Origin: Pyrenophora tritici-repentis
Lineage: Eukaryota > Ascomycota > Dothideomycetes > Pleosporales > Pleosporaceae
Length of the DNA stretch: 64,000 bases
NCBI RefSeq assembly: GCF_003171515.1
Contig: NC_089393.1
Span: 1,054,001 to 1,118,000, forward strand
Direction of reading: 5' to 3'
Shown here piece after piece: positions 1 through 12,708 of this stretch. The notes beneath the pieces were generated by a model. That model saw only the letters and a program-made list of their open reading frames with translations. It did not search any database and was not told the DNA's origin. Position 1 is the first letter of the stretch, and the number at the start of each line of letters is the position of its first letter. Position numbers and translations under genes: made by a program.

Positions 1-165
1 GTCCCAGCAACCCACTTCCGAACCTAACGTCATTGAACCGCTACCAAATCTCAATCCAGATCCAGAATCTGGGCCAATTCCTCCATCCAATTCACTTTAC
101 CTATGCATTTTGTTTACCCTGGGCTAAATTCTCAATCTCATCGTACACACGACAAAACGAACATA

Positions 166-765
166 ATGCCTGAACAAGCAAAGGATTCTATGCTCCAATC
201 GCTCAGAAACTGGGGAGGTACGTTCATCCATGTCACTTCCCAACATTGAAGGCTGTTACATACTTCCCTACGCTCACGTGCCTCACTTTGCGCATCGATC
301 GATACATGTATACAATGACACAACTGATAGTCCACCAGAAAACTCTGTACCCCCAACTCTCCTCGCCACTCTCATCACCGCTCAACATGCCCGTCCCTTC
401 CAGGTCTTCCCCATGATGTTCCCACCCGTCCTGCTCTTCTCATCCTACCTGAACCTGAGCAACTACAAGACGGATTCTGCTGGGATAACAGCGGCCTGGA
501 GTGGGTTGTACGCATTACTTGCCATGCGCAGAAGACAGGTATGTTCTCGAAACCTCTTTGCAACGCTCTTTGCTTCTTCCATCTTGGTTGCATCAAGAAC
601 CATCACATTGTTCTGTACCTAACAGCAAGCCAGGGAATCAGGAACAAACTCACTGTTCGCGGTGTTGTCAGAGGAAGCTCGCTCGCACTTTGTGCTGTTA
701 ACGTGGTAGGCTGTGGGTTGGCCTACACGTTTGGCAAGCGGGAAAAGGAAGAGAAGAAAGTGTAG
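166..765 (+). CDS. Small hydrophobic membrane protein, unknown function
   Basis: Read as three exons (166-217, 339-538, 634-765) giving 127 aa. Donors are GTACGT and GTATGT; the first acceptor lies just after a CTGAT branch-like site, and the phases (1, then 0) agree. The protein has hydrophobic segments at about residues 37-57, 64-79 and 97-119, separated by a basic MRRRQ stretch, and ends in a Lys/Glu-rich tail (GKREKEEKKV). This suggests a small two- or three-pass membrane protein, perhaps of an organelle membrane. I do not recognise the family. The first intron boundary is the least certain part; the last two exons are well supported by phase and composition. Confidence 0.6.
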
Positions 766-932
766 AGACCTGATGAGAATGAAAACTGGCCAATGTGACA
801 TACTGTAATTCTAGACGTGAAGTTTGTCCGGAAAGAGTAGGCCGGCAATGAAACGAAATCTATCAGCAATCCATCTTAGACGACACCGTCGCTATGCTAA
901 ACAATCGACATCATCTACAAGACACGCAACTA

Positions 933-3511
933 CTACCAAGCATCACCCCATCCTTCTGCTTCCTCATCCTCTTCAGCTGGTTTGGGTTTCGGTGTCTCCT
1001 TTTTGACCTCCTTCTTTGGCGCTGCAACAACCTTTCTCGTTGAGCCTGTCGTACTTGATCGCGCTCCAACCACTGGCCTCGCTGCTTTGGCTGCTGGCGA
1101 TGTTGATTTCGTAAGACCTTTTGGCAGAGGGCTCTTGGTTGTCTTCTTCGCGTTTGACTGTGCTGCTAACCACCCTGCAAAGTCAGGCTCGCCTTTGTCG
1201 TCATATGAGGTCGCGGTTGTCGGCTTTGATACAGCTGGTGCACCCCAAGGGTCCTCATCTTCGTCGTGAGCCATGGGCTCCTCATCAGCAGCAGTATCAG
1301 CAAAGCCACCCCAGTCGTTGTTAAAGTCCTCAACTTCGGCCTCGTCGTCGAACGCTGTTGTACCAGGCGATTTGATTGTAGGTATAGAAGCGGTGCTTTT
1401 GGCGCTGTGCAGTTGCATTCCTGGTTTCGTTGCTAGCGGAACTGGTGGCTTGTTGGCTGACGTAGTTGGTGGTACTGAAGACGACCTTTGCTCTGCTGCT
1501 CCGTTGGTTGACCCAGCCTGTATCTGTCCGGCCGTTGATGCTAATTTGTTTGTGAAGCTCGAAATGGCCCAGCCAGCCCATGAAGTATCGTTCGCAGGCG
1601 TTCCCATGCGGGGTGTAGGTCCTCCACCAGTAGCGAGACCTGGCGATGGGAGGACTGTATCAGGCATAGTGGCAGCGAACTTTCGGATGCGGGCAATGTA
1701 GATGTCAACGCTCTTCTGCGCCTGGTCCCGAATGAGCTTCTCCTTATCGACTAAAGACGGACACATGATCGGAAGCAGCTTCGTCGCGCAGTCGTCCTCG
1801 CTGAAGAGGTCGGCAGTCGCGGCTAGGGCCAAGAGTGCAGCATTCCGAGCATGAACGAAAGGGTCCCGTAGTGAGCGTGCGAATGCGGCCGCGAGGACTT
1901 TGGCTCGAGTCTTTCAGAATATTAGTATTCTACTGAACAAGATCGGATCGGGAAAACGGCATACATTTGCTCCCAGGTTTCGCGCAATCTTTCCTAAACA
2001 AATTGTTGTATTTGTTCGAATTCCAGGCTGTTCGTCGTTTGCTGTCTTTGCCAAATGGCGGAGGAGCTCGCCGTTCACAACGCGATCAGAGAGCTTGGGC
2101 ACTACCGTAAGGATGGCTTTGACAGTCTGCTCCCTCACGACTGGAGCAATGTCAGAGAAACCAGTGACCTAGCAGAGTTAGTATGGATCTATTAGCCATT
2201 GTGCTATGTCTTACCATCTGTGGAAATATCTTGTCGTTTACAAGCTTTTGCGGCAGATGATCAATCATAAGTGGCAGATTGTCCAACAGGCAGACTCGTA
2301 TCCCCCTGTCTGGATTTGCAAATAGACGGACCACGACTGGCGTGATTTGAGCCTCATACTCGTCTTCTGAGAGCTTTTGCCCTATTTTCATAACTGTGCT
2401 GAACACCTTGGCACCCCCACCTCCAAACTCTACCGACTTGAGTAGTTCAGGGAGCACCTTCATCTTGAAGAATTCGGCTGGGAAGTCGTCTGCAACTGCA
2501 TCAAGCTGCCTGTAAGGTGTCAGTCTACGTGTAGAGACGACGAGCTGGGTTACACTAACCCAAGCAATTCATTCCGCTCATCTTCGGCTTTTAGACCTAG
2601 ATTGTCAATGTCCTCAGTAACCTGAATCAACGGTGTCCGAAAGAAGCCTCCTATTCGCATGCCCTGGTCGAGAAACTGACCAACACTCATGCGCGACTTT
2701 GGATTCGGGTTGAGGAGGCGTTTGTACGACTGGTGCATGGTTGGAGGGATGCTCTTCATTTGCCCTAGTTGTTCACTGCTGTTGTAGCCGCCATTGAAGC
2801 ACTCAAAGATGAGGATGCCATAGTTGTACGCATCCACAGCATGTGTCGGGTTCTGCTTCACCACTTCCCATCCTCCCTTGGAAACTTCGGGCGCCATGAA
2901 TCGGCCTGCGTCTGGTATGAGACCACCGTACGTGGGTAATACCGAGTCATCCTCTTTCACCGAACTCAGCGCATCGAAACCGCCAAGTTTCCACTCTCCA
3001 CTTTCGCTAAAGTATATCGAGGCTGCGCGAATACAACCGTGTATTGACGAAGCATCGGCGTTTATGAACTTGAGCGTCTTGGCGATGTTGTGTAGGCCCC
3101 ATTTTGTCGTCTCTTCTGTCAGGCTCTTTCGCTTGACATGCCAGCTCAATGGGCTGAGTCGCTCGGTCGCAATGTAAATGTATGTGTCCGTCTCTACCGT
3201 ATCCAAGACCTTTACGACGCCAGGGTGCCGCAGCGTTCGTAGCTTGCGGAGCGCATTGCGGGCGAGGGGCAGCCGAGACTTGTTGGCGGTAATGTCGAAG
3301 GAGAATATGCTACACTTGGAACCATCTTCCTAGCAGGGTAGATTGATGTTAGCAACCATCCACGTGTCTACAGACATCCGGGCCATACTCGCTTTGTGCC
3401 GTTGTGTAGTGTCCAGATGGAGTCATTCAAGTCGACACGGTCTCCAAACGTGTACCCAAATGCCGGGCCTTTTGAGATTGCGGATGCTACCGCTGATTTG
3501 AGGAAATCCAT
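933..3511 (-). CDS. CEX1: SCY1-like pseudokinase, Cex1/SCYL1 family
   Basis: Five exons (3511-3389, 3329-2560, 2509-2215, 2168-1965, 1910-933) join in phase to 789 aa, close to yeast Cex1. The N-terminus (MDFLKSAV...) leads into a protein-kinase-like fold that lacks catalytic residues: the catalytic loop reads SIHGCIRAAS and the DFG position reads GGFD, as expected for SCYL1 pseudokinases. HEAT-type repeats follow (about residues 330-560), then a low-complexity acidic/Ser-rich tail ending EGWGDAW. In known family members this cytoplasmic protein takes part in nuclear tRNA export handover and COPI-linked Golgi trafficking. The ATG at 3511 is the first in frame and gives the canonical N-terminus. 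No lesion is seen. Confidence 0.92.
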
Positions 3512-4276
3512 AATTGCAGTCTGGAGTTGCCCACGCGGTAAGAAAGTCGGCGTCGTATTCCGCGCACGACCAACTTAGGGGCCAGATTGATGCGCCTGCC
3601 CCACCCGCATGCGTAGTCCATGTCTGGGGTCGCCAAATAGACACGTGATAGCGCGCCTTGCCGTAGCTTCTACTTTGGAACTAATTCCTGGCCTTTCCAC
3701 CCCACGCAGCAAACGACGGTTAGGCAATCACCAGCTTTTCCCCGCCTCCTTTACCTCTGCCTTGCCCACCCGTATGCTGATTCACGCATTTCGCATGGCC
3801 TCTCTCATGCCAAATTTCTTTCGTCTTTTTCTTTTCCCTAATGTCGCGCGCAATCGGCATCCTGGTTTAGGCGCGTCCTCTTGGTCCTAGTTCGCTGACC
3901 TTCGTTCGGCACTGCCGGCTTCTTTCCAGCAACTACACCAAGTAAGTACCAGTCGATAAAAATAGACGCGTGTTCTCTTCTATATGATGACTACTGGTAA
4001 AAGGTCAGATCGCAACCATGGTTGATGGTTGGCCTCCGGCACTTCTCGGTAGCGCGGTACATCGTGGGAGTGTATGCCTGCATGTGCTTGTCCGCAGTAG
4101 AACCGGAGAGCCAACCTCGCCAACTTGCGCAAATGCTGCCTCAATCCTAACTGAAACTAGCTGATACAGCTTTGTTGATTATCAAATTTATTCACCACAT
4201 CATCATGACATGGTAGCACGCTAACATACATGTACTGTAGCAGGCGCCATCTCCCACTTTGGTCGTGCATTTTCCA
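3512..4276. other. Intergenic, divergent promoter region
   Basis: Lies between the divergent Cex1 and PHD/winged-helix genes. It contains pyrimidine-rich tracts around 3740-3850 typical of fungal upstream regions. I see no convincing ORF or RNA gene. Confidence 0.6.
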
Positions 4277-7208
4277 ATGGAAATGCGCGAGCAAGAACGA
4301 CATACACTCAATCCTTACACTCACGCACGCCCATCATACCATGAAGAAGTTGGTCGCGGTACCTATCCGGCTCTTGCCAAATCTTGTGCTGCTGGGCAAA
4401 GTTATTCGCGAGCAGGCCAGTCCGGTGCAATATCACCGCCCCCGCTAAAGCGTCAGCGTACCGCATACGAGGATTACAGCTTGGGAGAACTGCCTGCCGC
4501 GTACAATGACTGGGAGGGACGTGTTCCAGCTGCGTCCAGCAATGTGCTGTGGCACAGGTATGGCATATTGAGACTTAGTACAGTACCTAAGCTAATTCGT
4601 GGTTTTAGCTTTGGTGGGCAGACAGCCTTTCCCAAACATGGTCCAAATGAGCAAGCCCCTGCTTCTCTTCCAATCTTTGAATCTTTTCCACTGCCAGCCA
4701 CTCACCGAGAGCATGTTAACCGAAACATCCACCTTACACCGATAGCCACCCAACCCCATAACTCCAGACAGCCGTCAAGGCCGGTAGTCTCGCACAGATT
4801 GGCCTGTCGAATTTGTGACAAGACGACAGCTACGAGCTATAACCCCATCATCGCTTGTCCCGGGTGCACTAGATGTTACCATGATAGCTGTCGGAAACCT
4901 GCGCTCAGCCCAGGTGCTAAGCCGTAAGCTAAAGTTTTGAAACGCACTTTAAAAGAAACTGACATCGGCAGCGAACGTTGGAGATGTTCATCATGTTTGT
5001 CCCACGGTAGAACTCACAAAAGTTCCGAGCTGTCTTCTGCAGCTACTTTCAAGAACTCAGTGGTCAGGGATATCTTCAAGCCGAGAGGCGGACATGTCTT
5101 ACCAGCCGCAATTCCGCCACAAAACTACCACTATGTCACCTCCCATGGCCATCCCAAGGCTCCTGGTCTACACACTCCAGGTACACATCTAGTGGGAAGT
5201 CTGAACAGGCCTAGGGAAGCCCATATGTGCCCTCCCCAACATGAGCCCAGACTGATTGAAATGCCAACACAAATGTCGGGGCTACTGGCTTTGCGTGCAC
5301 CTAGCTCGACGGCACATCACGACGTTGAAGCTCCCGCAGGAGTCACTCTCGATGCTCGCTCTCAATACCAAGAACTTGCCCCTCCCAAAGCTCCCTGCTC
5401 CATATGCTCCAAGATGCATGTCCCCACAGTATCTACCATCGGAAGCACTGAGTGCCAGAGTTGCCGCGACAGGATGTACATCATGAAACAAGACACACCC
5501 GAGACTCCTAGTACTACTCCTCTCTACGACACTCTAACCGGAATTAGCATTGTGGGGGTCAAACCCCCGATCGTGTCAACAAACGACTCTGTCACAGTCG
5601 TAAGTCGAGGGACATTAAGGCCAAGCCCAATGAAGGTGGACGATGTAGAAACGTCTTTCAGGAGTCCGGAATCGCACGACCCCCTTATCGCGGCTACTCG
5701 TACAGCTCGCATCACTCAAAGAGTGGACATGATTACTGTACCTGAACCAGAACAGGTAAAGCAAATGAGCACCCCTCCCGATAGCGCTTCGACACAACCA
5801 GCTTGTATTGAGATTCAACGCGAAGAGGCTCTTGTAACTGTACCTGATATACCCGCGTTGAGAGTTGACGCATGCGCGGAGTCTTTACCACTTACAGCCG
5901 ATAATATCAGCACGAACGACAAACACACGTTAATTCAAAATCCTCAAACAAACGTCAACGAGGAGGTTGAACATGAAGACACACGCAAACTGGGGTTGCA
6001 CGTTGCCGACAAAAACAGTCCCTCACCAACTAGTGCCCGACATTGCACTGAGCAGGATCCGGAAAATGAAGACACGCGCAGATTGGAGGTACACGTTTCT
6101 CAAGGAACCACTCCCCCGCCAACTAATGACCAGCCTTGTAATGAGCAGCATCCAGAAAATGCCGCGTTCATCATGATCGAAAAGCGCCCTACTAATCGAG
6201 AGTTAATTATAATTGCGCTACTCGCTGCAAACGGGTCCGCCATGACTGCTGCCCAAATCATTGACTGGCTCGTTCAGCGTTTCTCTTATCTACGCCAAGG
6301 ACAGGGCGCCTGGCAGGGGAGCCTTAGAGCTGTTCTGTCTAACAATCCAGAATTTAGTAGCGCAAAGGATGTTTTGGTGCACAAACGTCGCTGTAAGCTG
6401 TATAACTTTGGCAATGCAGCATACAGAGCCCGTTTTGAAAAGGAATATCGACAGTATGTCGCTAATGATTCACCTCCGAACCCTCTGCAAGCTCAATCAC
6501 GATGTGAAGCCTGGCCCGCGGCTATGGCAATGCCTAAAGGTAGTCATAGGAAGGCTATCGAAAGCGCACCAAGTCGCGGAAGCTTTTCGCTCACCCCAAA
6601 GAATCCATACCCTGGCTTTGTTGTGTCACCGCGTACAACCTCGCACGACCAAAATGAAGAGAACGATCCTTCACCAAATACGTTTGATCGCTCTATAGCC
6701 CTTCGGAGCAGCACCTGCAACGAAATCTCCGAGTCGGGACGCGAGTCAAGCTTTCACCGTATGCGTACACGCCGTATAGAGCCGTCAATTGAGACAATGA
6801 CCCCAGAAGAGAAGGCTACGAAGATTGCGGATATCCAGGCAAGACCTTCCCGAAAAAAGCTCTTTGGTTCTCATCGACTTGGACATGTGCTCAAGTACGG
6901 ACGACAGGATATCCATGATGAGAGCGATGGTGCATGGAAACCAAATTTAAGGAGTGAAAAAGAGAAACGATTGCTGCAGGAAGAGCGGTCTCTGCAAGAG
7001 ATCTTCAACCTCCCTCAGAATCCAGTCCCAATGAACGACGGGCAAGAGCTGGCTTTCAGGGACGGTGCCTTGGTAAGTGAGCTGAATCCGATTTAATGAA
7101 ACGACGTATTGATAGTATGTTCAGCTTAATGGTCGGCTACCACGACCGCGGCAGATCTACCGAGTAGGCAAGATGTTCGGAGGCGGGTTGACTACCCGTC
7201 AGTCCTGA
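4277..7208 (+). CDS. PHD finger plus winged-helix (forkhead-like) nuclear protein
   Basis: Four exons (4277-4557, 4609-4923, 4972-7072, 7116-7208) give 929 aa. A PHD-type zinc finger (C4HC3) lies near residues 178-215: C-x2-C, C-x2-C, H-x2-C and C-x2-C can all be placed, but the last cysteine pair is joined only after removing a 48-nt intron (GTAAGCT...CTGAC...CAG) that carries an in-frame TAA. Around residues 615-700 a winged-helix segment resembles a forkhead domain (RELIIIALLAANGS, then WLVQRFSYLRQGQGAWQGSL). The last exon adds a short conserved-looking end, KMFGGGL. The long linker is Pro/Thr/Glu-rich and disordered. Inferred role: chromatin reader or transcription regulator. I do not recognise a named orthologue. 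The start is the first ATG of the open frame; no ATG lies further upstream in this frame. Confidence 0.78.
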
Positions 7209-8235
7209 CGATTGTGTTCATAAGAGGAGTCTAGGAGTTGTTCAGGCCTGACCACCCTTATTTATACCCGGTCATTCTTGAATTACATAATTTTGCTGAA
7301 TGAGTTTTATCCTACATGTAATGACCATATCCATCCCTAGTAGGCGAGTCAGGATTCCCATTAGGAGGGTGGATAGACTTTCAGCTACCGTTAGCTTCGT
7401 CGAGGGAGCATGTGGAACAATCTATTAATTACACCCGTCTAGCGCCATGTACGCCCATCATTTTCGCGCCTTTGCTCTCCACTGCCAGCTCCGCAAAACA
7501 ACAATCCCAAGACTATGCAGTCGCCACGGAGGCGCCTCGCCTCACAACGACGACTTGCTATGGATTGAGGCCCGCTCATATCTTACCGCCCGCACATAGT
7601 GTGGCCCACCTTGCCGGCGCTGTTTTTGGACATGAAACGCTATGCCTGCCACTACGCGAGCGTGTTTCAAGGGTCCAGCACCAATCGCTATGCGACTGAC
7701 CCGCCTCGACCAAACCGCGCCTCATCGTCTGGTTGCCAGAACTCCACGACGGCACTGTACCGTGCCCAATCTCTTGACCGACTCTGCCAGCTGAGTGGTG
7801 ACTTGACTGGATGCTTTGCGTTCTGGAATTCCCGCCCGCATCTAGCGGGAGCGTTTCACATGAGCCGGTGGCACAAGCGCGATATGGCGGATGGAGTCAT
7901 TCGATCATTCGAGCTATTGTAGGGTTTGCAACAATAGTAGGTCTGGCTAGCGACGTAGTTTTGTCCTGACGTGCCCGCCTTCACTTGAACTCTTTCTCTC
8001 TATTCCTCATCTTCGGTCTCTATTGTTCGCTATTGTCGAGAGAGAGTACTGCCTTGACGGCGTGGGATACTCTTCCCTCTTTACCTTCATAAATCTAACT
8101 TCTTATATCCACACGTTCTCTCTTTGCTACTCAATCGCTTGACGCGCTCCTATCCACTGCTGGGCAGATCAATTGCATCTTTTCTACCAATTCAAACTTC
8201 TCAGCAACCTACCGACCGCTATCTCTACGATCAAA
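7209..8235. other. Intergenic and 5' leader region
   Basis: About 1 kb without a credible gene. ORFs at 7412-7922 lack splice support and have unbiased composition. The last 250 bases are CT-rich (CTCTTTCTCTC) and look like the promoter and 5' UTR of the next gene. Confidence 0.55.
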
Positions 8236-9325
8236 ATGGCGCTTCTCTCAGCCGAACACCTGGCTGGCCCGGGCTATATCATCCTTAACGTCCTACGTGC
8301 TTTGAACATTATCGCACTCTCTTCCGTGGTCGCCAGCAGCGTGGTCATGCTTGTCAAGACGTTCATCATTTCCAAGGTAAGTCGAGCAGCTAATGCCCAA
8401 GATATGTGTGGAAGCTCACAATAACCAGTTCTTCTTCTTCGATGCCACAAGCCACGTTATCACAGCCATTGCGGGACTTTTCTTCATCGTCTCCGAATGC
8501 TCTCTATTCCGCAGCTTCTACGCTCGCAACTGGCCTCTTCTCAGCCCATCCCACGGCTTTGTCACACTCGGCTGTGCCATGATGATCATCGGCCTCAACA
8601 TGCTTGGTAACATGAACAAGGAAGCCACAAGCCAGAAGTCTCTGACCATGCCCTTCTGGCGACTCCTCGTAGCTTCAGGCATCCTCGCCATCATCATCGG
8701 CTTTTTCAATGTCGTTGCCAGCTTCGTCTTCTGCGACAAATCTAGGCGCATCACAGCGCGCATGGTCCGCTCCAGAGGCGCAATGACACTGCACGAGGAC
8801 CTCGAAACCCAATATGACCCCAAGCACAAAGCCTTCACCATCAGCACTCACCACACGGGCAGCAGCACCTCGCGCCAGAACGTCTACGGCAACACCCCAC
8901 CCATGCGCATAGGCACTCCACCCATCGACTGCGGATCCCCTCAACTATCCCACCACTCCCCTAACAAGGAAACCAACGGCAGCGGTAATCCCCTCTCTCA
9001 ATTCGACTTTAGCCCCCTACGTGCTCTCCGCACAGCCCGCCAGTCCTTCCTCCCTTCGTACCACAGCTCCGCCGCCAACGCACCTAAGCCAGGCTTCTTC
9101 TCGCGCCGCCCCAGCTCTAGCATCTACTCGCGCACCACTTCTGGCGGCGAGCCGAGCAAGAAGTTTTGGCAGCGCCAGCGCGAGGAGCAGGAGGAGGAGA
9201 CGGCACGTATGCCGCAGATCAGCTACCCGTTGAACGTGAACCCGCAGTTTGCGCACCTGGTGAAGCCGAATCTGGCCCACCATCCTAGTGTCAGGAGGCC
9301 CGAGATGGATTTTGATAAGATCTAG
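8236..9325 (+). CDS. Four-TM fungal membrane protein (DUF7598-like)
   Basis: Two exons (8236-8376, 8429-9325) give 345 aa; the intron is GTAAGT...CAG in phase 0. The first ATG sits in a good context (CAAAATGG). Four hydrophobic segments occupy roughly residues 14-43, 52-70, 82-103 and 122-147. A cytosolic tail of about 190 residues follows, rich in Ser, Pro and basic residues, with the end EMDFDKI. The pattern matches an uncharacterised Ascomycota membrane family that I believe is catalogued as DUF7598; that name is from memory. The tail has many Ser/Thr-Pro sites, so regulation by phosphorylation is possible but inferred. Confidence 0.82.
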
Positions 9326-9799
9326 ATGATCTCTCTTCTTTCTTTCTCTTTGGCCGAGTCAGGTTTGTTGGTGGACGAGGCGAACTTACTATGATACCAT
9401 TTCCTTTTTTTCTTTCTTTTCTTACACATGTACTACTTAGTAGCATCGGTAGTCTCTTCTCTCTTCCTCTCTTTTTTCTACACATTTCACATGGAACAGT
9501 ACGATATACAAGCATTGGCGGCGCTCCGGGTCAAAACTGTCGAGCATGCTCTTCTTCACTGAAGATGCACTACTTTCGTTAGATAGTAATATATACATCT
9601 TAGAAACATCAAAAGTCCAGTTTGCTGTCCTGACGACATTGCGTCCTCCATGCCCTGTGATGAACAGGTGTATTGTACATATGCTACAAAGCGAATCGCC
9701 AATGATTTTGCCAAACTGGCTTCTGTTGCTGAACCGCTCAGCACATTGCCGAAAGGTATCCTCTCTGATCTCCCAGATATACCAATCACCACCACCCCA
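9326..9799. other. Convergent 3' intergenic region
   Basis: Pyrimidine-rich 3' UTR-like sequence (TCTTTCTTTC near 9335-9420) between convergent genes. No gene supported. Confidence 0.55.
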
Positions 9800-10547
9800 C
9801 TACTCCTCCACATCAATCGCCTGGAACGGGTCGATAGCATTTCCCTGTGGATCATACAGCTCCAACCTCCTCCCATCCTCCAATGTCAAACTATACTCCT
9901 GCGTATAATACAATCCACCCCTCCCCCTCCGCCTACACCTCAGTTTAACCTCACCCGCCCTCTTCGTCCCCTTGACCCAAAAGCTAACATCAATGCGACC
10001 ATGAAGCTGATTAATTTCGCCCTTGATCCACGGGTTCTTACTCGCAAAGTATATTTCGTCGCCCAGCTCGTCGCGCACGAGCTGGTTAGTGCGCAGGGCG
10101 TACAAGGTAGATGTGACGACAGAGGATTCTTGCTTTTGGTAGTTGAAGAAGGCGAAGAGGGAGATTGACATTGCGAGGATGAAGATGGGAAGCGTTTTCA
10201 GGACTTGTGGGGATATTAGGGGCGGGATGCTGGAAGACACAAAGATGTTAGTAAATCGGACTTTCTTTCTGGGCTTCTAAAGAGACGGCCGGGGTTGGGG
10301 AGACGTACGGTGGTAGTGCGCGGTTTGGTCGTCGCTCAAGCAGTATCTCGCCGTCTTTGGGTGGCGGTATCAGGTTCTCGGGTGACCAGACGCTCATGGG
10401 TGTTTTCCATGGTACTACGGGTTTGATGTCGTTTTGTGAGGGTGGTGTGGTGGATGCGCGTCGAAGAGGGGTAATGCGCCGGAGACATTGGTAGTTTGCT
10501 TGCGGTCGTGCTCTTAGTAAGGCGGAGGAGAGCCGTGGGGGAGGCAT
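9800..10547 (-). CDS. COA1: Cytochrome c oxidase assembly factor Coa1
   Basis: Two exons (10547-10309, 10229-9800) give 222 aa, joined in phase 2 (GTACGT donor, CCAG acceptor). The N-terminus (MPPPRLSSALLRARPQ) is Arg/Ser-rich with no acidic residue, as in a mitochondrial presequence. One transmembrane segment (TLPIFILAMSISLFAFFNY) follows, then the Coa1 core with DELGDEIYFASKNPWIKGEI and GRIDVSFWVKG. In known fungi Coa1 is an inner-membrane protein that helps carry newly made Cox1 through cytochrome oxidase assembly. The ORF extends 30 codons upstream of the chosen ATG, but that extension is Pro/Gln-rich and unlike a presequence. Confidence 0.88.
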
Positions 10548-11416
10548 TGTGTGGTTGTGCAATTGCTGATTCGGTGGGTAGAGATGGGCGGGTTGGTAGC
10601 AGGTGAGGGTTGCTGGAGGTGTTTGCTTGGTTTGCATCCTACGCTAGTGGCATGGTTCGGTGGGACTGGGGCCGATGGCTTTGCTTTCATCTTCAACGCC
10701 ACATCTGAGGTAGGAGCGGTGATGTCATGATGTATATGGGTAGTTGGTAGAGAATACCTGCAGCATGCCTTCTGGTCGATATTCAATGGATTTTCGTGTG
10801 AGAGTATGTTACCATGCGAATCTGGAAGCGACCGAATTCAATGATGCATCATCCTGAAGTAGGTCATAATACTCGGTTTATTTCTTCTTGAGGATGTCTT
10901 GAAATTGATAGGTTCCTTGTTTTTGGTTTCATCTATTTTCTCGAAAGATTCCTGGGTCGTAGACCTTACACTACTTCTCGAGGCGAACGCTTCGGTCTTG
11001 CGACATCCAGATCAACATAGTCAGGATATGCCTCGTCTCTTTCACTATCTACTGCATTCTTAAGCTGCTATCACGCCCTTATCATATTTTAAAAGGTCTG
11101 CTAGTAGATTTCATCGCTCACTCCCTCACCACTTCTCTCACCTCATTCTACGCCAGCAAAGGGCCTAGTCAAACTATTGTAAGTCAAGGATCACAGATGC
11201 CTCGTTTGTATGAAGATGTGAGGATGGTGATATCTTACTGAAATTGGTCGAATTCACCGTGACTTCCTCTTGTAATGTCACTTACATGGCAGTCCGTTGC
11301 TAGCGGCAACGCCAAGCATCGCTCTTCCTACCTCAATCATTTGCACAAACAGCAACTGCAAACTGCTTCGATTCGTCTTAAAAACATCTCACTTGCTGTC
11401 TATCACCACAACGCCC
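10548..11416. other. Intergenic, divergent promoter region
   Basis: Shared upstream region of the divergent COA1 and BTB-like genes. No convincing ORF; the short ORFs overlapping 10514-10786 and 11275-11587 have no protein-like character. Confidence 0.55.
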
Positions 11417-12708
11417 ATGATGCCGGCATTTGCTATGCGCAAGGGGCCTGCTGTATCGCTGATCCAGGATCAGGACATCGTACTCACAACCGAGCCAGCG
11501 CTTGTAAGTAGCCCGGAAGCTAAATCTAGTCATACGCTAACCTATCTCACAGTCCGACCTTACTGTAACCATCATAGGTCCCGCTGAAGAAGATGGTGCA
11601 AAGCATATTACCGACATACTGGTTGCCTCTGACGCTTGCAAGAAGCAGTCTCCGTACCTCAACACTTTGATCGGTAAGGAGCCAAACCATACCGAGCTGA
11701 CCTTTGGAGGCGAAGCCAAAGATGAGGGCGAGGATAAGGAAGGCACCCTCGTCTGGCTTGCTCATCTTCACGACCTCCCTGAGCAGCGCTTACGCGACTT
11801 GGGTCTCTTCGAGATCTCGCTCATAGGAGTCTGGCACGCCATCTCAATGTGGAGCACTCGTCAAGATGGCAAGGTCAAAGAGAAACTGGGAGGCTGGTTC
11901 AACATCTGGTACGACAAAAACATGGCTAAAGCCGATTTGACTGTCCCGATTGCCCAAGCTCTCGCGTACCCGTGCTATATCTTCGACCACGCCGCTGGCT
12001 ACGCGCGCGTTACTAAGTACCTTGCATACGAGCATGTCGGTCACATCAAGGAACGCCCACCTAAGGGTTTCAAGGGTCCCAAACAGCTGCACATCAACGA
12101 GAAGATGTTCGTCGGTGAGGAGCGCTAATGCTGTGTCTTCCATTTTAGTTAGCAGCGACTGACAAGGACCAGGTCCCCTGAATCGTGCTCGTGGTGGTCT
12201 TCGCAACACCTTACACAAATCTCTGTACTCCCGCGTTGGCCACATTCTACGTTCGGGAACCTCTTCGTGCTCATGCTGGGATGCCGCTATCGGTCGTTAC
12301 CAGTATGCCCTTACTAAGTGCAATGCTTGGCCCGTCGACGATGTCCTCAACTACTCCAGCATCAACCAGGTCGTCGGCCGCCTCAAGGCGTTTGACTATG
12401 ACTACACGCCAAAATGTGCCCGATGCCGCAGCATCGACTGGGAGACTATTGTGCTCAAAGCGCGGACTAATACACTCGGATATTTCAACGGCATGTGCCT
12501 CGATTGCATGGATCGTAGCAAGCCTCGCGGTGAAACTCTCGACAACGAATACGAGGACCACAACAAGTCTGTCGATGGCCGTTGGGATACGAAGTGCCGC
12601 ATCAAGCACGGCCAGCCTACGTGGTACATCTCCTGGCTTGGACGTCCCGACATCCGCGAGAAGATTCTCCGGGGCCCTGACGGATACCGGGTGCCTGACG
12701 ATCAGTGA
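11417..12708 (+). CDS. BTB/POZ-like protein with a C-terminal Cys2-Cys2 motif
   Basis: Three exons (11417-11503, 11553-12114, 12173-12708) give 394 aa. The second exon begins SDLTVTIIGPAEED, which has the form of a BTB/POZ beginning (exposed strand, then a substrate-adaptor fold). A helix-rich middle (WLAHLHDLPEQRLRDLGLFE) is of the kind found after the BTB fold in Dothideomycete proteins. The C-terminal part carries C-x2-C (CARC) and, 27 residues later, C-x2-C (CLDC), a possible zinc site. BTB proteins often act as Cullin-3 adaptors or in self-association; the role here is unknown. The start is the first of two adjacent methionines (MMPAFAMRKG); an additional upstream exon cannot be excluded. 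Confidence 0.72.

Noticed and set aside
4924..4971. In-frame TAA in the PHD-finger gene read as a pseudogene lesion
   Set aside because: A 48-nt intron with GTAAGCT donor, CTGAC branch site and CAG acceptor removes it and completes the zinc finger.
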